A stretch of 64,000 nt of DNA, from NCBI GenBank assembly GCA_036346275.1, contig CM070730.1, forward strand, positions 3,348,309 to 3,412,308. Reading direction: 5' to 3'. The notes beneath the pieces were generated by a model. The model searched no databases. It was not told where the DNA came from and was given only the letters and a program-made list of their open reading frames with translations. The first letter of the stretch is position 1, and every line of letters starts with the position of its first letter. Source of the DNA: Otatea glauca. Taxonomy: Eukaryota; Streptophyta; Magnoliopsida; Poales; Poaceae. Below are positions 22,301 to 31,953 of this stretch, piece by piece. Both the position numbers and the translations under genes were made by a program.

Positions 22301-23885
22301 GCATCTCTCGCAGAGTGCAAGAAAAGGCTAGATTGGGAAGAATGGAAAAGGCAATTATCGCAGAGTTAGTCTCTCCAACAAGAGAGAGGTGTTTGTTCAG
22401 ATGTCGCACACCTCCCCATATAAGCCCCGTGAGGTCACAAATGGGTCTTTGTTCTAAGAGGAATGAAAACAACGGTTGTAAGGTACAAAGCAAGGCTTGT
22501 AGCTCAAGGTTTCACTCAACGCCCCGAGTTGATTATGAAGAAACCTATTCTCCGGTCATGGGAGGAATTACCTTTAGATATTTGATCTCAATGGCACCAA
22601 CTTGAAGTTGAGAATGAAGTCGATGGATGTTGTCACAAAGATACTCAGATGGAAACTTGGATTCGGAGATATACATGAAAGTACCTAAGGAATTCCTATC
22701 CCAACCAAGATGGAGCAAATAGAAACTGTATGTGTGAAATTGGAGAAATCACCGTATGGGCAAGGTCAGAAGAATGTGGTACAATCGCTGAGTGACTTTC
22801 TCTCGCAAGAAAGGCTACACAAACAAATGAAGATTGTCCATGTGTGTTTATACAATGATCCCGAATGGATTTCAGATAATCTCCGTCTATGTAGATGACT
22901 TGAACATCATTGGGACGGATGAAGAAATTGAAGAGGCATGCTCATACTTGAAGTCCGAGTTTGAAATGAAAGATTTGGGTAAAACCAAGTTTTGTTTAGG
23001 CTTGCACTTGAACATGTCCAAGGAGGAATCTTGGTACATCAATCAACCTACACACGTAAAGTGTTGGAAAGGTTTGGTTTTGAAAAGGCATATCCTCGCG
23101 AAGACTCCAATGGCTCAAGGTCACTCCAAGCGCACTCCAGACCCATACAGCACCTAGAGAAGAGGGGAGGAAGTCCCGGGAGCAGCACTCCCATATCCGA
23201 GTGCAATTGAGCGCCATGTACCTTGCAAATAGCACTAGGCCTGACATTGCGTCACTGTGAATTTGCTAGCTCTCAGACAAAGGCGTAACCCACCAAAAGG
23301 CATTGGAAAGGGATCAAGGACATCTTCCGCTACCTCCAAGGAAGCAAAGACCTTGGTCTGTTTCTTCGAAGAAATAATGAATTGAATTTGGTTGGCTATG
23401 CCGATGTCGGGTATTTATCGACCAGATACCGGGCAAGTCCCAAACCGCTATGTTTTCCTATGTGGAGGAACAGCAATTTCTTGAAGTCGCCTAAGCGCAC
23501 TTTGTCTCGACGCCGACAAACCACTCGAAATCATCGCTTAGTATGAAGCATCGCGTGAATGTGCATGGCTCGTAAGAATGGTTCACCACATCCAAGTCAT
23601 GTGGTTTGAACATTGAGCAAACTCCCACGATAATTTATGAAGATAATGCAACTTGTGTTGCCCAAGCACGATGGGTTATGTGAAGAGCAATCTCACTGGC
23701 ATATCAACCCCAAGTTCTTCTATGCTCATGAATTGCATAAGATGAACGAGATCAAGATATTGCATACTAAGTCATGTGAAAATCTTGCAGATTTGTTCAC
23801 TAAATCACCCCAAGATCTACCTTTGAAAGGTGCGTGAAAGGAATTGGGATGATGAGACTTAGAGAAGTGCAGATTTCAGGGGAGA
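19342..23885 (+). mobile_element. Degenerate Ty1-copia retrotransposon (LTRs missing)
   Basis: Scattered frames follow the order of a complete copia polyprotein. A gag block (19342-19680) holds RFEKLKYTILP and LSTFHPNAIQSARNYRR. A zinc knuckle near 19889 (CFKCGTWGHWSRYV) has Val where the last Cys should be. A protease site at about 20390 reads IVDSGTTNTIL, and integrase fragments span 20800-21600. The RT reads VYVDDLNIIGTDEEIEEA, with YVDD at 22888-22899, then KFCLGL. The RNase H end reads HINPKFFYAHEL and LADLFTKS (about 23700-23810). A polypurine-like CAGGGGAGATAT follows at about 23878. Stops and indels occur throughout and neither LTR is recognisable, so it is old and inactive. Confidence 0.85.
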
Positions 23886-25120
23886 TATTTCACATACCCC
23901 ACATGAATCGATATTACTGAGTTGTTACTGGGTGCAGTTATGTTGTGTATCGCTCACTGACGCAGGCTCAAAGCATTCCTTCGTGCCGAAGGACAAAAGG
24001 AAATCTTGAATCGTTTACTACCCTTTTTACTTTGACCTCGGCTAGTAATACGAGCCATTAATTACGGCGGGAAAATGCCCTCTCTGGCTGACTGGCTCCA
24101 CTTGGATCGAACCTTTTCTCGTGATCGACCTAACCAATACTGAAATCCGTCGAAGGATAAAAAATCCAGTCCAAGTTTTCAGTTTGCAGATCAAAAGCGG
24201 CTTTCGCCAACTATGAATCTTGGGCATTTGGCTGCATCAATCTCTTCCCAAATTCCTCCTTTGGCCGCCGTATAAAATTCTAAGCCGTGGATCTGTTTTC
24301 CTCGTGCAACTTGTATGGCTTGACCGGTGTATACGACTAAACTGCCGATCAACTTGCTTCCGACAAAATTACGCAGAGGTATAACGTCGGAAATCTTGTT
24401 AATTATTGACAACGCTAGCTGTGGATCTGACTGCACGAGAATGCTAGTCGTGTTTAGGTAGCAAGCAGGAAATCACAAGTCGCGTGAGCTAACCAATCTG
24501 TACCTTTTCTTTCGGATTCAAGTCCGTCTTAATTCTTCGTCTATAAATTAACACGCCAAGCAAAAAAAAAAACTAAGCACACACGAAATTTCTTAGCACG
24601 TGCATCATGCATGTATTATATCTTATTTCCCTCGCCCAAAAAAAATCTCGTTTGATCAAAAACCAAAAGAAAAACTATTTAGGTCCTATTTATTTAGGCT
24701 TAGCCTTTTGGCTTAGAGCTTAAAAGTTAGTTTTTTTTCTTAAGTAGATTAAAAAGCAACCCTAGGCTGAAGTATGTTAAAAAACAATCCTCTTTTATTT
24801 GTTAGAGGTGGATAATTTTACCCTAATTTCAGTGACATTGATTTAAAATCCAATAAGCCAATATAAAGCATCTCTCTTATAGTTTTTGGCTTTTAGTTAA
24901 TATAAAGGTTTATAACTTTTAAAAAATATAGTTAAAAGCCACCCATTTATTTAGGATTTAGCTTCACCTTTTTTACTTTTTAGCTACAGAAAAAGACCAA
25001 ACAACATTAGTCTCACTCTAATATAGCAATCCTTACATTTGCACCCGCGTAGCTTAGTAGCACATTGGATTGCGATGCATCATTGAGCTATCCAAGAGGC
25101 CCAGGAGGCCAGGACTACAT
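23886..25120. other. Spacer with possible MITE remnant and one unassigned frame
   Basis: The minus-strand frame at 24191-24436 (81 codons, with SDPQLALSIINKISDVIPLR and GKQIHGLEFYTAAKGG) has gene-like composition but matches no family I can name. It is followed by stops and may be a gene fragment. About 24680-25010 resembles a small AT-rich MITE: it starts CTATTTATTTAGGCTTAG and ends CCAAACAACATTA, echoing grass MITE termini, but its boundaries are not provable by eye. Confidence 0.3.
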
Positions 25121-25133
25121 CCATGATTCTACA

Positions 25134-25177
25134 AGAGAAGAGAAGAGAAAAGAAAAGAAAAGAAAAGAAGAGAAGAG
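25134..25177. repeat. (AAAAG)n purine microsatellite
   Basis: Runs of GAAAA and GAAGA units on the + strand. It starts a GC-richer segment (25200-25640) whose open frames on both strands have no recognisable domain. Confidence 0.8.
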
Positions 25178-25199
25178 GTGGTAAGCTAGAGCTAAAAGG

Positions 25200-25760
25200 T
25201 GCTATTTTCATTTTAATATGGGCCGTCTGCTGGGCCGAAAGTTACAACCAAATCAGACGAAAACTGTCAAAAGAACCGCATAGGCCCAACGGAACCAATC
25301 CGAATGGCACGCGAGTTCTACGAATTACGAGTCGAGAGTGGACAGCGACAGGTCGAGGCTGACCCGGCTCCCCGACGACGACGTCGTCGACGAGAGCAGG
25401 CTGCCCTCGCCGCCGCTTCCGGTCGGGTCCAACGCCAATGCCAACGACAGCGAGAGCCAGCAGCCGTCGTGTTCGCCATCCAGTGACGACGGCTTCGCGC
25501 TTCCAGCGACGTTGCTTGCCGGTTCGAGCCTGCGCGGGAGGCCTGCGTCTGCGCGGCCACCGTCGGCGCGGCTCGCCGTGGGAGCGACGCGGTGGGTGGG
25601 AACCGTGCCGACCTGCATGGCAGAGGTTCATTCTTCTTCGTTATGCAGTGTTTGTGGTAGTGTACCACTACTCGTACTAAAGCGGCAATTAAACGTAATA
25701 ACAATAATAATAATGTATACCTTATATTATAACCGGAGAAATCGCCGGTCAACCGGCGTG
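25200..25760. other. GC-rich segment, possible gene fragment
   Basis: An island of high GC with long frames on both strands (for example + 25338-25772 and - 25318-25752). The + frame begins MDSDRSRLTRLPDDDVVDES, is Ser/Arg/Pro-rich and loses protein character after about 25640. It could be a captured exon, but no family is recognised. Confidence 0.25.
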
Positions 25761-25897
25761 GAATTTTTTTAAATGATACATTTTATAAAAGTAATTGTGA
25801 TATTAATACGTCGGGAAAAAAATTACAAAAATAATACTAGTTCGGTCAACCATTTAACGAAATTAGAGTAGTAGCCAGATAGTTACGTGAAGACCAT

Positions 25898-26104
25898 ATT
25901 TTCACCGAACCGTTGGGCGAAAATGCGTTAATTGCATCATTAGCATCGCCCTGATAGAGCAGCCAAGTCCCGGCTTGACACGTGGATATTTTCGCCACAC
26001 GGCTGAGCGACAGGGGGTTTTTGCCACACAGTTGGGCGACGAGGGATTTTCGCCATACTATTTGACGAAAATTGGGGATTTTCGCCGTACCATGTGGCGA
26101 AAAT
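25898..26104. repeat. Array of five 27-nt hairpin repeats
   Basis: Five related units begin at 25898, 25988, 26018, 26046 and 26078. Each has the form ATTTTCGCC, about nine variable bases, GGCGAAAAT. The last is a perfect 9-bp stem with a 9-nt loop. The unit at 26046 pairs ATTTTCG with CGAAAAT, and the others carry one to three mismatches. The last four are spaced 28-32 bp apart. They lie upstream of the mudrA-like frame, where a MULE 5' leader or subterminal region would be. Confidence 0.8.
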
Positions 26105-26192
26105 AGGTGCTTTGAAAGCAGTCACTCGGCCAGGCTTCGGTTTCAAACGGCGAAGAAAAAACGGGGGAGCGGTAGAGAGCAATCGAACATGT

Positions 26193-26282
26193 GATGGGGA
26201 GGAGGAGGAGGAGGGAGGGGAAGAGAGGGAGAGAGAGAGGAGGAAGAGAGGGAGAGAGAGGAGGGAGAAAGAGGAGGAAGGT
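26193..26282 (+). repeat. 90-nt polypurine tract
   Basis: Nearly unbroken G/A sequence built from GAGGA, GGGA and (GA)n words, between the hairpin array and the MULE coding frame. Confidence 0.85.
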
Positions 26283-26523
26283 AATTTCGTAATTTTATAA
26301 TATTTTTTTTGTAGTTGTTTAGGAAAATATTATAGGAAAATATTACAGTTGATGTTAAGTTTAATTTAATCAGTGCTTATATTTTAGTTTAGCGATATTA
26401 TATGTATACTTTAATATTATTGTATTGGTAGCGGGATAGTTAATCAGCGTTGTTTAATTTAGGTTAGTGATTTTACATGTTAGTGGTGATTTAAAAATTT
26501 ATTTTTTCTATATCGTCGCAGTA

Positions 26524-27246
26524 ATGTCGGATCCAATAAAATTTAGGGTATATTATAGCGATGGTAAAATAAAAAGTACACAGAATGGTGTTGATTTAAG
26601 CAACTTTTCGGTTACCATAATTAAGCACCCGTTCTCCGAAAGTGTTAGCATTCGTGATATAAAGTTTTTGTTGACCCAATATTTTTTCCTGGATCCAAGT
26701 GTTTACTCTGTTACCATCCAAATCTTATTCAAGTGTAGCAAGAGTGACCAATCTATTTGGGAGTTAAACAAAGTAGATCGGATATACTTGTGGCAGAAAT
26801 GGTTAAGGTGGTGCAAGGGATATCGCCTTTAATGTGTGATGCTGGTGGAGGCTTGACCTAAAGAAGAGGTGGATATTAGTGATATGTGCGAGAGCAGTAC
26901 ATCGGCTAGAGCTGAACAAGTTCAGGAAGTGGTGTCGATTGAGATAGCAGCGGGGGATGATAATAGGGATACAACAAACACAGAAGGTCGGGCCGATGAA
27001 GGGGAGGAGATCGAGCAACTTCTTGATCATTTGGAGTTGGTGGACCGTATGACGGCACAAGATGAAGCTGAAATGTTGGAATGTGATGGTGATATCAGCA
27101 AAGATGAGGAAGTGAAGGATAATGATGATGAAATGCATGATAGTACTGGGGTAGCGGATATACCCATCCTTGACGAATGGAACAAGCAAAACAAATCTGG
27201 TATGGAAGTTTTGTGGGGCCATGAGTCGCGTTGGGAGTATGGTATC
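26524..27246 (+). pseudogene. mudrA-like MULE transposase, N-terminal part, truncated
   Basis: The start ATGTCGGATCC encodes MSDPIKFRVYYSDGKI, the N-terminal region of grass MuDR-type transposase ORFs. A Trp-rich block (LWQKWLRWCKGY) and an acidic linker follow, then ILDEWNKQNKSG and LWGHESRWEYGI. The linker and the second half are in the same frame as the start but are separated from it by in-frame TAA (26830-26832) and TGA (26854-26856). The family would continue into the MuDR DNA-binding domain and the MULE DDE domain. Instead the frame is cut at 27246 by the TG of a gypsy LTR, and the rest is not found in the window. The element is inactive. Confidence 0.75.
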
Positions 27247-28121
27247 TGACGAATACTCATACCAGGGGTACCCCAACGGCCCTGGGTAACGAGCAGGCTG
27301 CCTCAAGTATAACTCGAGCCTAACAGGCCGCTCCAGGCCCGCTACCGAAAGCGCCTACAGACCACGCAGACGCCCATTCCCGACCAACCGGATAAGCATC
27401 TCGACCAAGCAGGCTCCCGACCTCCACAAAGAAGTCGGATCCCCGACCGATCAAACCAAGGCAACCTTCGCCAATGGCGCAGATCGAAGCCTTCACCGCC
27501 CGCACCACGTGTCCCACGGATGGGATCAATCAAGTGACTATACGAGAGCGGTGGCCCTTCCCAAGATGGTTTAATGGCCGCGAAGTCAAGCTTCCATCCC
27601 ATCGCTACCACGCACGACACGAAAACACGCCCTCCCGAGGCAAAGACCAACGTTATACGCAGCAACATCAACACTCGTCAGCTCACGTGTATGCGGTACG
27701 CCATTTCCCAACGAGCAATGAATCGCTCCGCTCAACAAGACTACCGACCAGCGTGGGCAAGACGAAGGGTGACCAATCGACGTAACGAAGGACCGAAGCT
27801 CTTAGCATAGGTCACCTCGCTTCTTCCCCAACTCTCGAGGCAACCCGCCCTTCATCAGATAAAAGAAGGCAGGAACCCCAGAGAGGGGGACACACACGGA
27901 CGAGCAACGAGTTTTCTTGCGTTGAGGCTCTTAGCTCCTCTTGTAAACACTATGTAATCATCCGCCCTAAAGACAATACCATACCATCACACGAACTGGA
28001 GTAGGGACATTATGCCTGAACCAGTATACATCTTGGGCTTCCGAGTCTAACCATTCAGGGAGTGGGAACGTGCGGCCCCTTAGACTTACAAATTTACTTG
28101 CCGGTGCTCGAAACGCCGACA
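27247..28121 (+). repeat. 5' LTR of the left gypsy element (875 bp)
   Basis: Begins TGACGAATAC and ends CGCCGACA, directly before the primer-binding site. Near the 3' end it has ACTGGAGTAGGG, then GAACCAGTATACATCT. A diverged form of both words occurs in the LTR at 61145-61968, showing a shared lineage but not the same insertion. Confidence 0.75.
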
Positions 28122-28123
28122 GT

Positions 28124-28141
28124 TGGCGCGCCAGGTAGGGG
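28124..28141 (+). other. Primer-binding site of the gypsy element
   Basis: TGGCGCGCCAGGTAGGGG, two bases after the LTR. TGGCGC-type sites at this position are standard for plant gypsy elements. I do not assign the tRNA. Confidence 0.7.
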
Positions 28142-28144
28142 CCT

Positions 28145-28813
28145 TTGCGCGTCTTCATCGACATCTCCGGATTCCCGTTGGTCTCCCTGATGGTATTTTT
28201 CACCCACGACGGCACGATTGTGTCGGGAAGCTCGATCCGCTTCGACTCCCTTGACTTCGCCGCCACTTCGACGGGAGGGCTCATGCTTATCCCAGCCGCC
28301 TCCGGAGCCCAGGCGCCCGTCGGGAACCTGAGCGCCGTCTCCCACGACCTCGCCAAACTCCGACTTGAGGCACCCCAACATGCCCCGAAGCCGGAACCCA
28401 AGGAGCGCCGCGCCACTCGGGCGATAGCTCCACGAGCTCTGCACGTGACCATGTCACCGCCCGCAGGCTCACATCTTGTGGCAATGGCCGGCTACATGCC
28501 GGCCTCTATCCATGAGTTGCCGGAAGATTCTTCCAGCCACAATTCCAGCTCCGACACGGAGCACCCCACCCGCGGGCGACACTCTTGCGAGTGTAACATG
28601 GCAGGCACGGTCGACTTGATCATAACCCCCGCGGCTACAGGGGTCCCCATCTGGCGCACTAAGGCACAGGAGGAGGAATACCAACGCGAGCACGCTGAAC
28701 GCGCTCAAGCTCGCCGTGCCGAGCTTCAACGACAACGCCAAGAGCTGGAGAAGCGGCGGTCGAAGCTCGACCAGCTCGAGCCAACTCGAGCGGAGGAGCT
28801 CGAGCCCCCATAA
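28145..28813 (+). CDS. Gypsy leader/gag ORF, N-terminal part
   Basis: 222-codon frame directly after the primer-binding site. The first half is low in known motifs. Residues about 175-218 are a charged, heptad-like stretch (QEEEYQREHAERAQARRAEL then QRQRQELEKRRSKLDQLE) that should form a coiled coil. It ends at TAA just before the conserved gag domain. In intact relatives this is the N-terminal part of one gag protein, so the stop is probably a break. Confidence 0.6.
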   Translation: MRVFIDISGFPLVSLMVFFTHDGTIVSGSSIRFDSLDFAATSTGGLMLIPAASGAQAPVGNLSAVSHDLAKLRLEAPQHAPKPEPKERRATRAIAPRALHVTMSPPAGSHLVAMAGYMPASIHELPEDSSSHNSSSDTEHPTRGRHSCECNMAGTVDLIITPAATGVPIWRTKAQEEEYQREHAERAQARRAELQRQRQELEKRRSKLDQLEPTRAEELEPP

Positions 28814-29002
28814 ACGCTGACGGCGCGCGTGGGCGCACACGCCAGGCACACCACAAGCTGGCGGAAGAGTCTGACGGCCCTCAGTTTTTCCCCCACGCAA
28901 GTCAGAACGTGGCTGCGGCCGCGATGCTGCTCCGAGGCCTTCCCGAGCCAGACGACCCGGAGGCCAAAGCCACATACCAGAACCTCCGGGGGCTGGTAGA
29001 GC

Positions 29003-30055
29003 GTGCTGCCATGCAAAGACATGCGCACTCTCCGGCCCTACCATTCGGAAGCCACCTCTGGCTGCCGGGCCCGTACCGCTGCCCGGAGCCGGTTTGGCCC
29101 GGCCAAGAGGGCGGCGCACCACGAGCAACCCCAGGCCTCGTGCACCCCGGTGCGCCAGTGCCTCGGTGACGCCTACGACGTCCGTGCCACCCTCGAGGCA
29201 CGAAGAAAGGCGGTGGATGAAGCCGCCCACTCGCGTATTGTGGACAGTGGACGCCATCACCACCGAAGCCCAAGCCCCGATGGTCCGGGACCACGGGCCT
29301 TCTGCCAGGGGATTCGCCGTGCGGATTTTCCTGCCAGATTCAGGGCACCAACCAACATTGCCAAATACACCGGGGCCACAAACCCCGGCGTATGGCTCGA
29401 AGACTACCGGCTCGCATGCCGGGCAGGGGGAGCAACGGATGATCTCTTTATCATCCAATACCTCCCCATCTACCTTGCGGACTCGGCTCGAGCCTGGCTC
29501 GAGTACTTGCCCACGAAAACCATCAGGAACTGGGCTGACTTGAAGACCCTCTTCGTCGGCAACTTCCAGGGCACTTACAAGCGCCCTGGGAACTCCTGGG
29601 ACCTGAAGGGCTGCAAACAGCAGCCAGGGGAAACTCTCCGGGACTACATCCGGCGATTCTCCCGCCAGTGCAACGAGCTCTCCGACATCTCCGACGCCGA
29701 TGTCGTGGGGGCATTCATCTATGGCACCTCCTGTAAGGCCTTGGTGCACAAGCTGGGCTGCGTTAAGCCCAGAACCACCAAGGAACTTATGGATATCGCC
29801 ACCAACCACGCCTCCGGCGAGGAGGCTGTGGGAGCCATCTTTGAGGACGGCAAAACCAAGCAAGAGCTCGGCGCCCGAGCCGGGTCCCCTTCCGACCGCT
29901 CCGACAAACGGAAGCGGCATGGAAAGCAGGTCCGCGAGGCCCAAGTGGTCGCGGTGTCGCCGACCGACCGCCAGTGCAGTGCGACCAACCGTCGCGCCCG
30001 ACCACTTCGAAAAATTGATGGACAGCCCGTGCCCAAACCACGGGTTCTCCGTTAA
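29003..30055 (+). pseudogene. gag: Gypsy gag (Retrotrans_gag, PF03732-like)
   Basis: From residue about 110 the frame reads FPARFRAPTNIAKYTGATNP, then WLEDYRLACRAGGATDDLFI, SARAWLEYLP and NWADLKTLFVGNFQGTYKRP, then GETLRDYIRRFSRQCNELSD. This is the gag core that assembles the virus-like particle. Upstream codons belong to another frame. Near 29990 the protein shifts to the frame that encodes HFEKLMDSPCPNHGFSVKH and YRDCEVLRRFL (a Cys/His zinc-finger-like segment) up to about 30210. At least two frameshifts mean it is not translated intact. Confidence 0.8.
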
Positions 30056-30210
30056 ACACAAGTATCGGGACTGTGAGGTCCTGAGGCGTTTCCTCTCTGG
30101 CACCCCCACAACGCCGCGGGGCAAAGGGAAGAAGCCAGCCCCGGCCCCAAGGGCCGCGGAGAAAAAGGCGGACGACGAGTTCCCCGAACCCGACGGCTGC
30201 CTCATGATCT

Positions 30211-30981
30211 TTGGTGGTCGGCCGCTACGCCGGCAAGCGCCGGCTCAAGCTCGCCACCGCGAGGTCCACACCGCCCACCGGCCGCCTCAATACCTCCGGT
30301 GGTCGAATCCCGATCACTTTCGATCGGACCGACCACCCCGACCATGTCCCGCAGCCAAGAAGGTATCCGCTCGTGGTCGACCCCATCATGTGGAAGAAGC
30401 GCCTCACTATGGTGCTCATGGACGGCGGCAGCGGCCTCAACATCCTCTATGTTGAGACGCTCGACGCCATGGGGGTCCCTCGCTCGAGTCTCCGACCGAG
30501 CAAGGCACCTTTCCACGGCGTCATCCCTGGCCAGCAGGCCTACCTGCTTGGGCAGGTCGACCTGCCAGTCACCTTCGGAGGACCGAAAAATTTCCGCATC
30601 GAGACCCTCACCTTTGAGGTCGTGGACTTCCCCGGTTCCTACCACGCTATCTTGGGGAGGCCATGCTACGCCAAGTTCATGGCGGTCTCTAGCTACGCCT
30701 ATCTGAAACTGAAGATGCCCGGGCCACAGGGAGTCATCACCGTGGCTTCATCCTTCCAGCTCGCTTACAACTGCGAGCGAAGCAGTTGCGAGCTTGCGTC
30801 GGCGGTCATCGCGTCCGCCGAGCTCAACAACCTCCGGAGGGAAGCCTCCGAGTCCGTCCCTGAGTCTAGCAAGTCAGGGGTGGGATCCTTCAAGGCCACC
30901 GAGGACACGAAGGAGGCTACGGTCAATCCCCGGGATCAGATCAAGACCGTGCGGGTCGGAGCCGCGCTCCCTGCTAAATAG
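30211..30981 (+). CDS. Gypsy aspartic protease domain
   Basis: The retropepsin region of pol. MVLMDGGSGLNILYVETLDA (about 30411-30470) carries the catalytic Asp in the DGGSG form typical of plant gypsy elements. FHGVIPGQQAYLLGQVDLPV, then YHAILGRPCYAKF, complete the fold. The frame ends in TAG at 30979-30981, before the RT starts in the next frame. Intact relatives read through here. Confidence 0.8.
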   Translation: MVVGRYAGKRRLKLATARSTPPTGRLNTSGGRIPITFDRTDHPDHVPQPRRYPLVVDPIMWKKRLTMVLMDGGSGLNILYVETLDAMGVPRSSLRPSKAPFHGVIPGQQAYLLGQVDLPVTFGGPKNFRIETLTFEVVDFPGSYHAILGRPCYAKFMAVSSYAYLKLKMPGPQGVITVASSFQLAYNCERSSCELASAVIASAELNNLRREASESVPESSKSGVGSFKATEDTKEATVNPRDQIKTVRVGAALPAK

Positions 30982-31044
30982 GAAAGCGCGCTCGTCGACT
31001 TCCTCTGCGCCAACAACGATGTCTTTGCATGGAAATCCTCCGAC

Positions 31045-31935
31045 ATGCCGGGAATTCCCAGGGAGGTCGTCGAGCACTCCTTGAGCATCCGACCAGGCTC
31101 AAAGCCGGTCGCCCAACGCCTGCGCCGCTTCGACCAGGAAAAGCGCAGGATCATAGGGGAGGAGATCGCCAAGCTTTTAGCTGCGGGGTTCGTAAAAGAG
31201 GTACGCCACCCCGAGTGGCTGGCCAACCCAGTACTTGTAAAAAAGAAGAGTGGGCAATGGAGAATGTGCATTGACTACACGAGTCTCAACAAAGCGTGTC
31301 CCAAGGACCCGTTCCCCCTGCCCCGCATTGACCAAGTCATAGACTCCTCCGCGGGGTGTGAGTCCCTCTCCTTCCGGACACCTACTCAGCTACCACCGGA
31401 TAGCGTTGAAGGAGTCCGACCACCGCGACCTCCTTCATCACCCCGCTTGGCTCATTCGCACGTAACAATGCCGCTTGGTCGAAAAATGCGCGCTACATAC
31501 CGGCGATGTATGCAAACATGTTTCAACGACCGATCGGCCGCAACATCGAGGCGCAGGCGTCGACGACATCGCTAGAAGACCGGGAAGGCCGGCGACCTCA
31601 TTACCGATCTAGAGGAGACCTTCGCGAATCTCCGACGATTCCAGATAAAGCTCAACCCGACAAGTGCGTCTTGGGGTCCCCAAGGAAGCTCCTCGGCTTC
31701 ATTGTCTCCGGCGGGCATCGAGGCCAATCAGAGAAGATCTCGGCGATCGCAAGGATGGGCCCGGTTGGCAACCTCAAAGGGATCCAGAGGCTGACTGGAT
31801 GCCTTGCAGCCTTAAGCCGTTTCGTGTCTCGCCTGGCTGGCAACCTCAAAGGGATCCAGAGGCTGACTCTCAACTCGTTGTCAACCAGTACAACAAAGAC
31901 TACCAATGCTCGGAGCCGTCGATGGCGAAGTACCT
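31045..31935 (+). pseudogene. Gypsy reverse transcriptase fragment, RNase H deleted
   Basis: The RT begins well (LLAAGFVKEVRHPEWLANPV, then VKKKSGQWRMCIDYTSLNKA and CPKDPFPLPRIDQVID) but breaks near 31360, with frameshifted remnants after it. The catalytic YVDD region near 31555-31570 is frame-broken: GTCGACGAC is present but out of frame. LITDLEETFANLRRFQIKLN and GNLKGIQRLTGCLAALSRFV follow. A 30-bp direct repeat (31767-31796 and 31839-31868) marks a rearrangement. After it the sequence jumps to LVVNQYNKDYQCSEP at the end of RNase H, so most of RNase H is missing. Confidence 0.8.
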
Positions 31936-31953
31936 CGCCGAGGTAGCAAAATG

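Noticed and set aside
19342..23885. Active copia element
   Set aside because: Both LTRs absent, zinc knuckle Cys lost, and stops and frameshifts in every domain.
25040..25110. tRNA-like stretch (GCGTAGCTTAGTAGCACATTGGATTGCG)
   Set aside because: No cloverleaf with a matching acceptor stem and no TTCGA-type T loop; only superficial D-arm resemblance.
25338..25772. F-box or LPDD-type gene start
   Set aside because: LPDDD alone is not an F-box, the following residues do not fit, and protein character fades after about 100 codons.
28469..30205. 578-codon minus-strand frame opposite the gypsy gag
   Set aside because: GC-rich mirror of gag; the + strand carries the Retrotrans_gag residues.
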